Assembly: GCA_029261875.1 (NCBI GenBank)
Contig: JAJDAL010000025.1
Span: 155,127 to 219,126, forward strand
Length of the DNA: 64,000 nucleotides
Source of the DNA: Deltaproteobacteria bacterium
GTDB taxonomy: Bacteria > Myxococcota_A > UBA9160 > JAJDAL01
Direction: 5' to 3'
Each line of letters begins with the position of its first letter. Position 1 is the stretch's first letter. Positions 43,452 through 51,741 of this stretch are shown here, one piece after another. The position numbers were made by a program, and so were the translations under genes. Under the pieces are notes generated by a model, which was not told where the DNA came from, searched no databases, and was given only the letters and a program-made list of their open reading frames with translations.

Positions 43452-43834
43452 TCTTCTTCTCCCACGACGTTCACGACGTCGCCCTCGGCCCACACGGACC
43501 AGGTTCCACACAGGATGGAGAGCACGCAGGCGAGGTTGCTGACCAGCATGTCGACGGTGTCTTGCCCGTCGGAGAACTGAAGATTGATGGCGCCATCGTG
43601 GTCGCCCACCTGCTCGGCCGCCAGCGCCGCGCCGTTGACGGGTTCGCCGATGGGGATGAGGCCGTAGAGGAGATAGAAGCCGCGGTCGTGGGCTTTGAAG
43701 TGGCCGACCACTTCCGTCGGGCGGTCGAGTGCGGGGCCCGTGGTCAGGACCTTCGGGCCTTCGTAGAAGTATCGGGTCTGGAAACAACCGGTTCCCAAGA
43801 GGATGAGCGCTGTGCACAGGGCGAGACGTCGCAT
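43448..43834 (-). CDS. Predicted lipoprotein, first of a pair
   Basis: This 128-residue protein has the signal MRRLALCTALILLGTGC and a mature part with EVVGHFKAHDRGFYLLYGL, then SNLACVLSILCGTWSVW, a segment with two Cys that may be membrane-associated. It ends in an acidic VVGEEE. The lipobox is weak (GTGC), but the arrangement of signal then Cys is clear. The ATGA overlap couples it to the next lipoprotein. Family not recognised. The genes are divergent from flagellin, separated by 259 bases. Confidence 0.72.
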   Translation of the reverse strand: MRRLALCTALILLGTGCFQTRYFYEGPKVLTTGPALDRPTEVVGHFKAHDRGFYLLYGLIPIGEPVNGAALAAEQVGDHDGAINLQFSDGQDTVDMLVSNLACVLSILCGTWSVWAEGDVVNVVGEEE

Positions 43835-43949
43835 CTGAGGGCCTCCCGTCTCGGGGTCCGACGGGACCCGACTTCTCTTCCATCGGCGCATTCGGAGGCG
43901 GCCTGAAGCGTGCAACTCCGCGGTGTATCCGCCGTTGCCGCGGGCTTTT

Positions 43950-43963
43950 GTGACCTCGGTCAC
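43950..43963. promoter_or_regulatory. Short palindrome in the lipoprotein-flagellin gap
   Basis: GTGACC and GGTCAC are exact 6-bp arms around TC, about 130 bases before the flagellin ATG and 116 bases before the lipoprotein start. It may be an operator for either gene; short enough to be chance. Confidence 0.3.
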
Positions 43964-43996
43964 CGGTGGGCACCTGTCGGGCGTGAATGCCCATGT

Positions 43997-44005
43997 TGTG
44001 GATAA
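43997..44005 (-). promoter_or_regulatory. Single perfect DnaA-box 9-mer
   Basis: TTATCCACA on the minus strand (TGTGGATAA on plus) is an exact match to the strongest DnaA box, in the 259-base gap before the flagellin gene. It stands alone, so it could be a regulatory site or chance; it does not indicate an origin. Confidence 0.35.
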
Positions 44006-44008
44006 ACC

Positions 44009-44036
44009 TCAATTTTGCCAGCCGGGCTTCCGAAGA
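44009..44036 (+). promoter_or_regulatory. Possible flagellar sigma-28-like promoter
   Basis: TCAATTTT (44009-44016) and TCCGAAGA (44029-44036) partly match TAAAGTTT and GCCGATAA (6/8 and 5/8), about one base longer in spacing than the consensus. It is 57 bases before the flagellin ATG. Weak evidence. Confidence 0.25.
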
Positions 44037-44093
44037 ATTCAATGTGAAACGCAGCTGTGCCCGCTGCCGGGCGCGGCTGTGGGAGACCCCGCA

Positions 44094-44900
44094 ATGGCGA
44101 TTCGAATCAACGGTTCATCCAACGTGATCGATCTGGAATCGGCGCAGCAGCGCCTGAAGAGCACCTTCGAGAAGCTCACCAGTGGCAAACGCATCACCCG
44201 CGCTTCCGTCGACGCGTCGGGGATGGGGATCGCGCAGAAATTGACGGCCCTCGAATCGGCCGTGCGCCAGGGAGCGCGCAACCTGAACGATGGGATCAGC
44301 GTCGTGCGGATTGCGGACGCGGCCCTGAGTGAGACATCCAACAACTTGGGGCGCATGCGGGAACTCGCGGTGCAGGCTCAGAATGGAACGCTGAGTTCCG
44401 ATCAACAGGCTGCGCTTCAGCAAGAATACGACGCCCTGGCGAGCGAAGTCTCGCGAACCGCGGAGTCCACCGAATTCAACGACAAACAACTCCTGAATGG
44501 CGACCTCGAGGGAGCGGGTGCCATCGAACTCGAGGACGGTGTCGCGTCGGCGGATACGGAGGTCGCGGTCAGCGATCAATCCGCACAGGCGTTGGGGGTC
44601 GAGTCCCTATCGATCACCGATCCCAGCGCACTGGCGGCGATCGACAGCGCGATTCAATCGGTTGCGTCGAGTCGCGCGTCCCTGGGTGCCACGGAAGTGC
44701 GATTGGAATCCCAGGTGCGCAGTCTCCAGGTAGCGGAAGAAAACACGGCGGCCGCCCGCTCGCGGATCGAAGATGCGGACATCGCCAGTGAAACCGCGCT
44801 GCTCACACGCGACCAGATCCTGCAGCAGGCGGGTGTGGCGACGCAGATCCAAGCCCGCAACCTGCACGCGGGTGCCGCGCTGCGACTGCTCGGCGAATAG
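44094..44900 (+). CDS. Flagellin, short form
   Basis: This 268-residue flagellin has the usual N-terminal D0/D1 helices (LTSGKRITRASVDASGMGIA, GISVVRIADAALSE, MRELAVQAQNG, FNDKQLLNG) and the C-terminal partner (SRIEDADIASETALLTRDQI, LQQAGVATQIQARNL). The central variable D2/D3 surface domain is missing, with only a short acidic spacer between D1 halves. The start is ATG 44094 (GGGAGA 7 bases before). It is exported by the flagellar type III system if functional, but no other flagellar gene is within the window. It converges on ChaC 9 bases away. Confidence 0.9.
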   Translation: MAIRINGSSNVIDLESAQQRLKSTFEKLTSGKRITRASVDASGMGIAQKLTALESAVRQGARNLNDGISVVRIADAALSETSNNLGRMRELAVQAQNGTLSSDQQAALQQEYDALASEVSRTAESTEFNDKQLLNGDLEGAGAIELEDGVASADTEVAVSDQSAQALGVESLSITDPSALAAIDSAIQSVASSRASLGATEVRLESQVRSLQVAEENTAAARSRIEDADIASETALLTRDQILQQAGVATQIQARNLHAGAALRLLGE

Positions 44901-44909
44901 CCGCGCGCC

Positions 44910-45428
44910 TCAGGTTTCGCGGCGCAGCAACGCCTCCACGGCGAACACGTGATCGTCCTCGGTTTCCATTTCCCGGAGCGATTCCGCGAGACGTAGCGCG
45001 TACTCGCGATTGCTTCCGCTCGGTCCCGTCGCGCCGCGCACCTGTGCGGCGACGGATTCGACGCTCGTCGGTCCGAGGTAATTGGGATTTCCTTCCGCTG
45101 CGAGGTAGACGATCCCTTCTACGGGGGATTGATCCCGTCGGTGGAGCGTGACGTCGACGCGGTCGTATCCGCCGCGCTCGCGTTCATCCAGACCGTCGAG
45201 AACCGTGTCCCGAGCGTCGGGCTCCACGCGATACGCTACGCCCCAGCAGCGGCCGCCGTGCTGGCGGATCAGTGTGACGACGCGGCCCGGCGCCTCGGGA
45301 ACGCCGCGGTGGTCCGTGGACCCCTGCCAATAGCGCCGCTCCCAGCCTTCGATGTAGGCGGGACTGCGCTCGACGTAGGCGAACGCCGGCCGCCAGATCA
45401 GGGAGCCGTAGCCAAAGATCCAGGTCAA
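44910..45428 (-). CDS. chaC: ChaC-family gamma-glutamylcyclotransferase
   Basis: This 172-residue protein starts at TTG and begins with the glycine-rich FGYGSLIWRPAF motif, followed by RRYWQGSTDHRGVPEAPGR, WGVAYRV and the catalytic Glu region LDERERGGYDRVDV, all typical of ChaC, which cleaves glutathione or gamma-glutamyl dipeptides to 5-oxoproline. It is the last gene of the minus-strand operon that starts with uvrA. The TTG start is supported because the conserved FGYGSL motif follows it directly. Confidence 0.87.
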   Translation of the reverse strand: MTWIFGYGSLIWRPAFAYVERSPAYIEGWERRYWQGSTDHRGVPEAPGRVVTLIRQHGGRCWGVAYRVEPDARDTVLDGLDERERGGYDRVDVTLHRRDQSPVEGIVYLAAEGNPNYLGPTSVESVAAQVRGATGPSGSNREYALRLAESLREMETEDDHVFAVEALLRRET

Positions 45429-45446
45429 CGCGCTACCGCCTTCCTT

Positions 45447-46241
45447 TTATTCGAGTCCCATGATCTTGCCAAAGCCGAAGCGGTGCCCCGCCGTGAGTCC
45501 ACCGTCGACCACCAGCGCGTGTCCACTCACGAAGGAGGCCTCCTCGGACGCGAGAAACAGAGCCGCGGAGGCGACCTCCTCGGGACGTCCGGGCCGTCCC
45601 AATTGATGGGCGTCGACAAAGTTTTGCCGCGCCTCTTTCATCGCGGGTTCTTCGAAGAGCAGTTGACTCATGGGAGTCTGAATCAAACCCGGACAGATGC
45701 AATTCGAGCGGATTCCCTTGCGCCCGTAATCGATGGCCATGTTCTTGGTGAGCAAGACGACGCCGCCCTTGGAAGCGTTGTACGCGCTCCCCCCTTCGAC
45801 GCCTTCGATGCCCTCGATACTCGCGATGTTGACCAGGCTGCCGCGTCCGCGTTCCACCATGCCGGGCAGTACGTGTTTGCAAACCAGGAAGGTTCCCTTG
45901 AGGTTGACGTCGAGCACGCGTTCCCATTCTTCGATGGCCAGCATGTGGACCGCGCCGCCGCCCGCCACGCCCGCGGCATTCACCACGACGTCGATGCTCC
46001 CCCAGGCGTCCTCGATTTCCGACACGGTTTGTTGGACGCTGGGCTCTTCTCGCACGTCGCCTTCGATGAAGCGCGACTGCGGGGCGGTATCCGCCACGCG
46101 CTGCCATTCTTTTGGGTCGGGGGTGGATTGGTCGAAACCCGCGACCCGCGCCCCTTCTTCGGCGAAGCGCAGCGCGCAGGCGGCGCCGATGCCCGACGCC
46201 GCGCCCGTCACCAATGCCGTTCGTCCTTCGAGTTTTCCCAT
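45447..46241 (-). CDS. Short-chain dehydrogenase/reductase
   Basis: This 264-residue classical SDR (FabG/3-oxoacyl-type) has VTGAASGIGAACALRFAEEG, NAAGVAGGG, LVNIASIEG with catalytic Ser, and YNASKGGVVLLTK with Tyr-x3-Lys, plus CPGLIQTPM. NAD(P)-dependent reduction or oxidation of an alcohol or ketone is expected; the substrate is unknown. ATG 46241 has AGGAGG just upstream. It lies 16 bases downstream of the SGNH-like gene on the same strand. Confidence 0.9.
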   Translation of the reverse strand: MGKLEGRTALVTGAASGIGAACALRFAEEGARVAGFDQSTPDPKEWQRVADTAPQSRFIEGDVREEPSVQQTVSEIEDAWGSIDVVVNAAGVAGGGAVHMLAIEEWERVLDVNLKGTFLVCKHVLPGMVERGRGSLVNIASIEGIEGVEGGSAYNASKGGVVLLTKNMAIDYGRKGIRSNCICPGLIQTPMSQLLFEEPAMKEARQNFVDAHQLGRPGRPEEVASAALFLASEEASFVSGHALVVDGGLTAGHRFGFGKIMGLE

Positions 46242-46257
46242 GCAGCCTCCTGGCGGT

Positions 46258-47370
46258 TTATCGCGCAAGCGTTCGGAACGCTTCCTGGCCTTGCAAGAAC
46301 TTCGCGAGCGCCATCCCCAGGCGCTGGTGTCCCGCGGCGTTGGGGTGCCATACGTCGAGATAGAAGGCATCCGCGGGGTGGTCCGGCGGATGGAGAATGG
46401 GATGCGCGTCGAGGGGCGCCAGTCCCTCGGATTCCGCGAATTCCGTCAATACACAGCGATGGGGTGCAGAATCGCGGTAACTGGGATGAATCAGCGTCAA
46501 ACCGATGCCGCGCGCGCGCGCGAATGCGAGCAATTGCGCGAGCACCCAGCGCCGTTCCTCGCGGGAGACGCGTCGAGGCAGGGTTTTCTCGTCGAGCCCC
46601 GCGAGTTCGAATCCATCCTGGCCGGGCGCTACCACCCGCGGAAGCATGGCGAAGTCGGGTAGGCCGATGGCGTCCGGAGGGATCTCCGCACCCTCGGCCT
46701 GAAAACGTTCGATCCGGAAACGAGCGAGCCGCAGTTCGAGGAATCGATAGGTCGCCGCATAGCGGCGCAGCAGGCGGCGCAGGCGATTCTTGTTCGAATC
46801 GTAGAGTTCTTTGTCCGTGCGGCTGATTCCAATCTCCGTGCTTCCGGAACGCAGAGAAGACGGCAGGTAATCGTTCAGCTCGTGGTAGAAGAGAATCCAA
46901 TCGGGTTCGAGTCGGTGTCCGCGCAGCTCGAGGTACTTGAGACTCTGAAAAGACGAGTAGACGGAAACTCCCGCATTGATGACCCGCGTGAATTTTCGCG
47001 GGTCCGTGTCGCGGTTCAGTTCGCGTTCCAGCACGGCGCCGTAGGTGTCCCGGGCGTCGACGCCGACGCCGAACGTACTGCTTTCACCGAGGGAGAGAAT
47101 TCGCGTTTCGCCCGGCGACTTCTTGCCGATCGCACGGGCGCGCAGCCCCAGGGAATTGGTTCGGATTCGCGCGCCCTGGGATTGGACGTCGAGACTCGGG
47201 CGCAGGGACCAAAAGAGATCGGGGTCGATGCGGAAGAGGGCGCTGCTTTCCTCGAAGGGGACCGTGAACAGGGAAGGGGCCGCCCATTCGCCCACCCGCA
47301 TGCCGGTTTCCACCAAGGCGACGAAGGCGAGTGTGGGGAGCAGGGTGAAGAGGATTCGACGGGGTCGCAT
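46258..47370 (-). CDS. SGNH/GDSL-like hydrolase, membrane-anchored
   Basis: This 370-residue protein has an N-terminal membrane helix (residues about 5-25) then an SGNH fold. Block I reads ILSLGESSTFGVGV (nucleophile Ser in GESS), block III is YHELNDYLP with the Asn, and block V is YLDVWHPNAAGHQ with Asp and His. The fold often acts as an acetylesterase on cell-surface polysaccharide. It is 5 bases downstream of uvrA, probably as part of the same operon. The substrate is unknown. Confidence 0.82.
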   Translation of the reverse strand: MRPRRILFTLLPTLAFVALVETGMRVGEWAAPSLFTVPFEESSALFRIDPDLFWSLRPSLDVQSQGARIRTNSLGLRARAIGKKSPGETRILSLGESSTFGVGVDARDTYGAVLERELNRDTDPRKFTRVINAGVSVYSSFQSLKYLELRGHRLEPDWILFYHELNDYLPSSLRSGSTEIGISRTDKELYDSNKNRLRRLLRRYAATYRFLELRLARFRIERFQAEGAEIPPDAIGLPDFAMLPRVVAPGQDGFELAGLDEKTLPRRVSREERRWVLAQLLAFARARGIGLTLIHPSYRDSAPHRCVLTEFAESEGLAPLDAHPILHPPDHPADAFYLDVWHPNAAGHQRLGMALAKFLQGQEAFRTLAR

Positions 47371-47375
47371 GGCGG

Positions 47376-50237
47376 CTAACGCCGGCTCGTCTTGCCCTTC
47401 GGCCGAATCAGCGAAGCGAGATAGCGCCCGGTGTAGGAACTGCGCACGCGCGCGACCTGGTCGGGCGTGCCCTGGGCCACGATTTGCCCGCCGCCCGGGC
47501 CGCCTTCGGGGCCCAGGTCGATTACCCAATCGGCGGATTTGATGACGTCGAGATTGTGCTCGATCACGATCACGCTGTTACCCGTGTCCACCAGGCGCCC
47601 CAGTACGTCGAGGAGCTTCCGGATGTCGTCGAAGTGGAGGCCCGTGGTGGGCTCGTCGAGAATGTAGAGGGTTTTTCCGGTGGCGCGCTTGGAAAGCTCC
47701 CGGGCCAGCTTGATGCGCTGGGCTTCACCGCCGGAGAGGGTCGGGGAAGGTTGGCCCAGGTGGAGATAGTCGAGCCCCACGTCCGCGAGCAGCCGCAGGG
47801 GGCCGGCGATCTTCGGATGCGCGGAAAACAACTCGACGGCTTCGCGCACGGTGAGTTCCAACACTTCGGCGATCGAATGCTTCTTGTACCGCACATTCAA
47901 TGTGGATTCGTTGAAGCGTTTGCCCGCGCATTCCTCGCAGCGGACGTAGACGTCCGGCAGAAAATGCATTTCGATCTGGCGCACGCCGTCGCCCTGGCAG
48001 GCTTCGCAGCGACCGCCCTTGACGTTGAAGGAGAAGCGTCCGGCCTTGTAGCCGTGGACGCGGGATTCGGGGAGTTGCGCGAACAGGCGCCGGATCTCGT
48101 CGAAGACCTTGATGTAGGTCACGGGGTTGCTGCGGGGGGTGCGGCCGATGGGCCGCTGGTCGATGGCGATGACCTTGTCGAGTTGGCCGATTCCGTGCAA
48201 GCCCCGGTGCCGTCCGACGCGGCGTGTGGAGGCGTGAAGTTTGCGCGATAGCGCGGGGTAGAGAACGTCGTTGACGAGCGTCGATTTGCCGGCGCCGGAT
48301 ACGCCGGTGACCGCCGTGAAGACACCCAGGGGAATCTCGACGTCGATGTCGGCCAGGTTGTTCTCCTGGGCCCCGGCGATCTTCAAACTGCCCGCGGCGC
48401 TGCGGCGCGACGCGGGAATCGGGATGGAGGCGCGACCGGAAAGGTAGGCACCCGTCAGGGAACGACGACTCTTCTCGAGGCTTTTGGGCGTGCCCGCGTG
48501 GACAACACGCCCCCCGGCAACGCCGGCCCCGGGTCCGAAATCGATCACGTGATCCGCAGAGCGAATGGTTTCTTCGTCGTGTTCGACCACCACCACGGTA
48601 TTTCCGATGTCGCGCAAGTGCAGGAGGGTGTCGCGCAGGCGTCCGTTGTCGCGTTGGTGGAGGCCGATGGACGGCTCGTCGAGGATGTAGATGACGCCCG
48701 TCAAGTCGGAGCCCACCTGGCTCGCGAGGCGGATGCGCTGGGCTTCGCCGCCGGAAAGGGTGGGGCCCGCGCGGTCCAAGGAGAGATAGGAAAGGCCCAC
48801 CGCGGAAAGGAACTCGAGGCGGCCGCGGATTTCCTTCAGCAGCTCGACGGCGATCTCACGGTCGGCCCCGGCCAGTTTCAGGTCGCGGAAGAAATTGCGC
48901 GCTTCTTCGATGGTGAAGCCCGAAACCGCAACGATGGTTTCGCCGCCGACCCGCACCGCCGCGCTGGCGGGTTGGAGTCGCGCGCCGCCACAGCTGTTGC
49001 AGCGGGTGTCGCCGAGAAACTGTCCGTACCAGCGTTTCGCCCGCTCGGAATTCGTGCTGCGGAAGCGTCGCATCAGGCGCGGAATCAAGCCTTCGAATTG
49101 GAGATCGAAGGTTCCCTTGCTGGAGCGGCCGGACCACTTGACCTTGAACGTGCGCTCCCCGGAGCCGTGCAGCAGGATCTCGCGGTGCTTGGCCGGGAGC
49201 CTCCGCCAGGGGCGTTTGGTGTCGATGCCAACTTGCTTGCAGATCTGACCGCGAAAGCCATGGGACCAGGAAGTCTGTTGCCCGACGTTGATTCCCCAGG
49301 GCTTGATGGCTCCCTCGTCCAGGGAGAGGGAATCGTCGGGAATGACCAGGTCGGGGTCGATCTCGACCCGCGAACCCAGGCCGTTGCAATCGACGCACAT
49401 TCCCTGGGGACTGTTGAAGGAAAAACTCTGGGGCGTGAGTTCGGGAAAGGAGATTCCACAATCGTGGCACGCCATCTTTTCCGAGAACACGCGGTCCGCA
49501 GCCCCCGTCCGCGCAACGATCAAACTGCCTTCGCCCACTTTGAGGGCGGATTCGACGGATTCGACGATGCGGGTGGTGAGTCCCTTCTTCATCACCAGGC
49601 GATCGACCACCACCTCGACCATGTGCTTCTTGCGCTTGTCGAGGGCCTCCACCTCTTCCGTGAGGCGCACCTCGCCGTCGATGCGCAAGCGGGTGAAGCC
49701 TTCGCGGCGCGCTTCGGCGAGCAGCTCCCGGTGTTCCCCTTTGCGGTTTACAAGAATGGGGGCGAGCAGCAGGAGTTTGCTTCCGGCCTTGAATTTCGCG
49801 ATTTCGCGCGCGATCTGCTCCGCGGTCTGGCCCTGCACACTGTTGCCACAGCGGTGGCAGTATTGGACGCCGACGCGCGCGTAGAGCACCCGCAAGTAGT
49901 CCGAAATTTCGGTGATGGTTCCGATCGTCGAACGCGGATTGGTGCCCGTGGTCTTCTGCTCGATCGAGATGGTGGGCGACAAACCGCGGATGGTGTCGTA
50001 CTTGGGTTTTTCCATCTGATCGAGAAACTGCCGCGCATAGGCGGAAAGCGATTCGACGTAGCGGCGCTGCCCCTCAGCGTAGAGGGTGTCGAAGGCCAGG
50101 GACGACTTGCCAGATCCCGAGACGCCCGTCAGGACCACGAGCTTCTTCTTCGGAATGCGGACGTCGACGGAGCAAAGGTTGTGTTCCCGTGCCCCTTTGA
50201 TGCGAACGTGATCCAGTTCCATGCGGTAGCGCAGCAT
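47376..50237 (-). CDS. uvrA: Excinuclease ABC subunit A
   Basis: This 953-residue UvrA, the damage-recognition ATPase of nucleotide excision repair, has two ABC modules: Walker A GVSGSGKSSLAFDTL (~residue 40) and GVSGAGKSTLVNDVL (~645), two LSGGEAQRI signatures, and Walker B DEPSIGLH and DEPTTGLH. Zinc modules are visible as CHRC, CHDC...CVDC and CEACQGDG...CEEC. Full length for the family. Start uncertain: ATG 50237 has GGAG only one base before; ATG 50222 gives MELDHVRIKGAREHNL, also plausible. Divergent from the membrane gene at 50298. Confidence 0.96.
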   Translation of the reverse strand: MLRYRMELDHVRIKGAREHNLCSVDVRIPKKKLVVLTGVSGSGKSSLAFDTLYAEGQRRYVESLSAYARQFLDQMEKPKYDTIRGLSPTISIEQKTTGTNPRSTIGTITEISDYLRVLYARVGVQYCHRCGNSVQGQTAEQIAREIAKFKAGSKLLLLAPILVNRKGEHRELLAEARREGFTRLRIDGEVRLTEEVEALDKRKKHMVEVVVDRLVMKKGLTTRIVESVESALKVGEGSLIVARTGAADRVFSEKMACHDCGISFPELTPQSFSFNSPQGMCVDCNGLGSRVEIDPDLVIPDDSLSLDEGAIKPWGINVGQQTSWSHGFRGQICKQVGIDTKRPWRRLPAKHREILLHGSGERTFKVKWSGRSSKGTFDLQFEGLIPRLMRRFRSTNSERAKRWYGQFLGDTRCNSCGGARLQPASAAVRVGGETIVAVSGFTIEEARNFFRDLKLAGADREIAVELLKEIRGRLEFLSAVGLSYLSLDRAGPTLSGGEAQRIRLASQVGSDLTGVIYILDEPSIGLHQRDNGRLRDTLLHLRDIGNTVVVVEHDEETIRSADHVIDFGPGAGVAGGRVVHAGTPKSLEKSRRSLTGAYLSGRASIPIPASRRSAAGSLKIAGAQENNLADIDVEIPLGVFTAVTGVSGAGKSTLVNDVLYPALSRKLHASTRRVGRHRGLHGIGQLDKVIAIDQRPIGRTPRSNPVTYIKVFDEIRRLFAQLPESRVHGYKAGRFSFNVKGGRCEACQGDGVRQIEMHFLPDVYVRCEECAGKRFNESTLNVRYKKHSIAEVLELTVREAVELFSAHPKIAGPLRLLADVGLDYLHLGQPSPTLSGGEAQRIKLARELSKRATGKTLYILDEPTTGLHFDDIRKLLDVLGRLVDTGNSVIVIEHNLDVIKSADWVIDLGPEGGPGGGQIVAQGTPDQVARVRSSYTGRYLASLIRPKGKTSRR

Positions 50238-50297
50238 ACTCCAGGTCGCGCCCCGGATGTCAGTCCCCGGCCCCCCGCTGCTATAGTTTTCGGCTTC

Positions 50298-51401
50298 ATG
50301 GAGACGATGAGAAACCGTTGGATCGTGAGCGCGCGATGGGATGGACTCATCGTCCTCTCCACCCTCTGGATCCCGCTCGCGTTGGTGGCCCTGTGGCAGT
50401 CCTTCGACGCCTCGCTGGACGCCGGGCGCGAGGTCACCTACGCGATCTACCTGGGGGCGCTCTCACTGCCCCATTTTCTAACGACGTTCAGCTTTACCTA
50501 TCTCGACGTCGACCAGCGGGCCCACTACCGAACGCGGCCCCTGCTTTATTTCTTCGTGCCGATCGGGATCATGCTGGGTTCCTGGGTGCACTGCGCCACC
50601 GTGGGGCCGCTGCTGCTGGTTTCGATCTGGTACTGGTTCGGCGAGCACCACATTGCGGCGCAAAACCTGGGTTTTGCGTCGCTTTACCGCCAGCGAAACG
50701 GCGAAGGGGAACTCGATCGCAAGATCGATCACCTGGTGTTCAACCTGGCGTGGATCACGACGGTTGCGATTCTTGCAACGGGTCCCGTGGGCGGGGACAA
50801 TTTTCGCTTTCTGGGTCGCGCCTCCCACGTGATTCCGATTCCCTACCACGACCAGGTCTTGATCACCCTGATCCTCGCTTCCTGCGCGACGCTCGTCGTG
50901 TTCCTGGGCCGGCAGGTGCAGCGCTGGCAGGACGGTCTCCCGGTCAGTCTTCCCAAGGTGTTCTTCGTCACCACCACCTGGGCGACGTTCTTGATCCCGA
51001 TCTTTGCCACGCAGGACATCGAGATCCAATTGATCCTGCGCAACGGCTACCACTCGGTCCAATACATCGGACTCGTCTATCTGTTGAACGACCGGCGCTG
51101 TCGCGCGCGCGGCGACGCGCGCAACTCGGGCTTCCTGGGGAAATTGGTATCCGCCGGTCCCGCTGCGTATCTGGGACTCCACGTCCTGGCGGGTTTCGGA
51201 GCCTGGTATCTGACGGAATACCTCTCGACCTCGCCGGGCTGGCCCAACGACTGGTCGGTCCATTACCTGCTGTTTCCCGGCCTGCCCATCGCGCATTTCT
51301 TTCTCGACGGACTCACCTGGCGCTTCAGCGATCCCCACACGCGCAAGACCGTGCTTCCGTTTCTGGGCCCGCGCCCTCCAGCGGTTTCGCATGCGGATTG
51401 A
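50298..51401 (+). CDS. Polytopic membrane protein with conserved His motifs, paralog of 5279-6919
   Basis: This 367-residue protein has about nine membrane helices. Motifs, in order, are SLPHFLTTF, EHHIAAQNLGF, YHSVQYIGLVYLL and AHFFLDGLTWRFSD. Each has an equivalent in the protein at 5279-6919 (SIPH, WHYTGQNYG, HAIQYLW, HHFVLDGAIWKLRD). The shared His, Gln-Asn and Asp residues suggest a common function; metal or haem chemistry in the membrane is possible. ATG 50298 or ATG 50307 (GGAG 3 bases before) start the gene; a possible -10 TATAGT lies at 50282. It ends in an 11-base overlap with a small TPR gene, the split counterpart of the TPR end of its paralog. Confidence 0.78.
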   Translation: METMRNRWIVSARWDGLIVLSTLWIPLALVALWQSFDASLDAGREVTYAIYLGALSLPHFLTTFSFTYLDVDQRAHYRTRPLLYFFVPIGIMLGSWVHCATVGPLLLVSIWYWFGEHHIAAQNLGFASLYRQRNGEGELDRKIDHLVFNLAWITTVAILATGPVGGDNFRFLGRASHVIPIPYHDQVLITLILASCATLVVFLGRQVQRWQDGLPVSLPKVFFVTTTWATFLIPIFATQDIEIQLILRNGYHSVQYIGLVYLLNDRRCRARGDARNSGFLGKLVSAGPAAYLGLHVLAGFGAWYLTEYLSTSPGWPNDWSVHYLLFPGLPIAHFFLDGLTWRFSDPHTRKTVLPFLGPRPPAVSHAD

Positions 51402-51741
51402 CCGCGACGTCATTTGGCGAACCGCGTGGCTGTGCGCTGGAGTCGCGATCGTGATCAACCTGGTGTTCTTCAACGATATCGAACGCATTGCGCGCTACAG
51501 CCGTCAAGCACAGGTGGATGCGGAAGCGGGGCTTTGGGCGGAGGCGGCACCGCGCTACGCGCGGGCTGCGTCCCTCGATCGCCAGGCCTTCACGGCCTTC
51601 AACGCTGGCGCCGCCTTTCTGCAGAGCGGTGATTTCGACAACGCCCAGTATTGGTTCGACGAGGCTCTGCGCCGGGACCCCGCCCACCTCCCCTCGCAAC
51701 AGGGGAGGCAGCAGGTCGACCAGTTCAGAGTTTCGAAATGA
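51391..51741 (+). CDS. Small membrane-anchored TPR protein
   Basis: This 116-residue protein has one N-terminal membrane helix (WLCAGVAIVINLVFF, ~residues 13-27), then about two TPR motifs (AGLWAEAAPRYARAASLD and AGAAFLQSGDFDNAQYWFDE). It overlaps the preceding membrane gene by 11 bases, indicating translational coupling. Helix plus TPR corresponds to the C-terminal part of the fused protein at 5279-6919, so it is probably the partner subunit. It overlaps the convergent LLM oxidoreductase gene by 17 bases. Confidence 0.8.
   Translation: MRIDRDVIWRTAWLCAGVAIVINLVFFNDIERIARYSRQAQVDAEAGLWAEAAPRYARAASLDRQAFTAFNAGAAFLQSGDFDNAQYWFDEALRRDPAHLPSQQGRQQVDQFRVSK

Noticed and set aside
43997..44005. Replication origin signalled by a DnaA box
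   Set aside because: Only one box is present, with no cluster, no AT-rich unwinding element and no dnaA, dnaN or parAB nearby.
48280..48320. Altered second Walker A in uvrA (GVSGAGKST)
   Set aside because: It still fits GxxGxGK[ST]; the Ser to Ala change at a variable position is not a loss of function.
48498..50290. Upstream extension of the membrane gene at 50298 over uvrA
   Set aside because: It is antisense to conserved uvrA motifs, and the first membrane helix starts only after ATG 50298.
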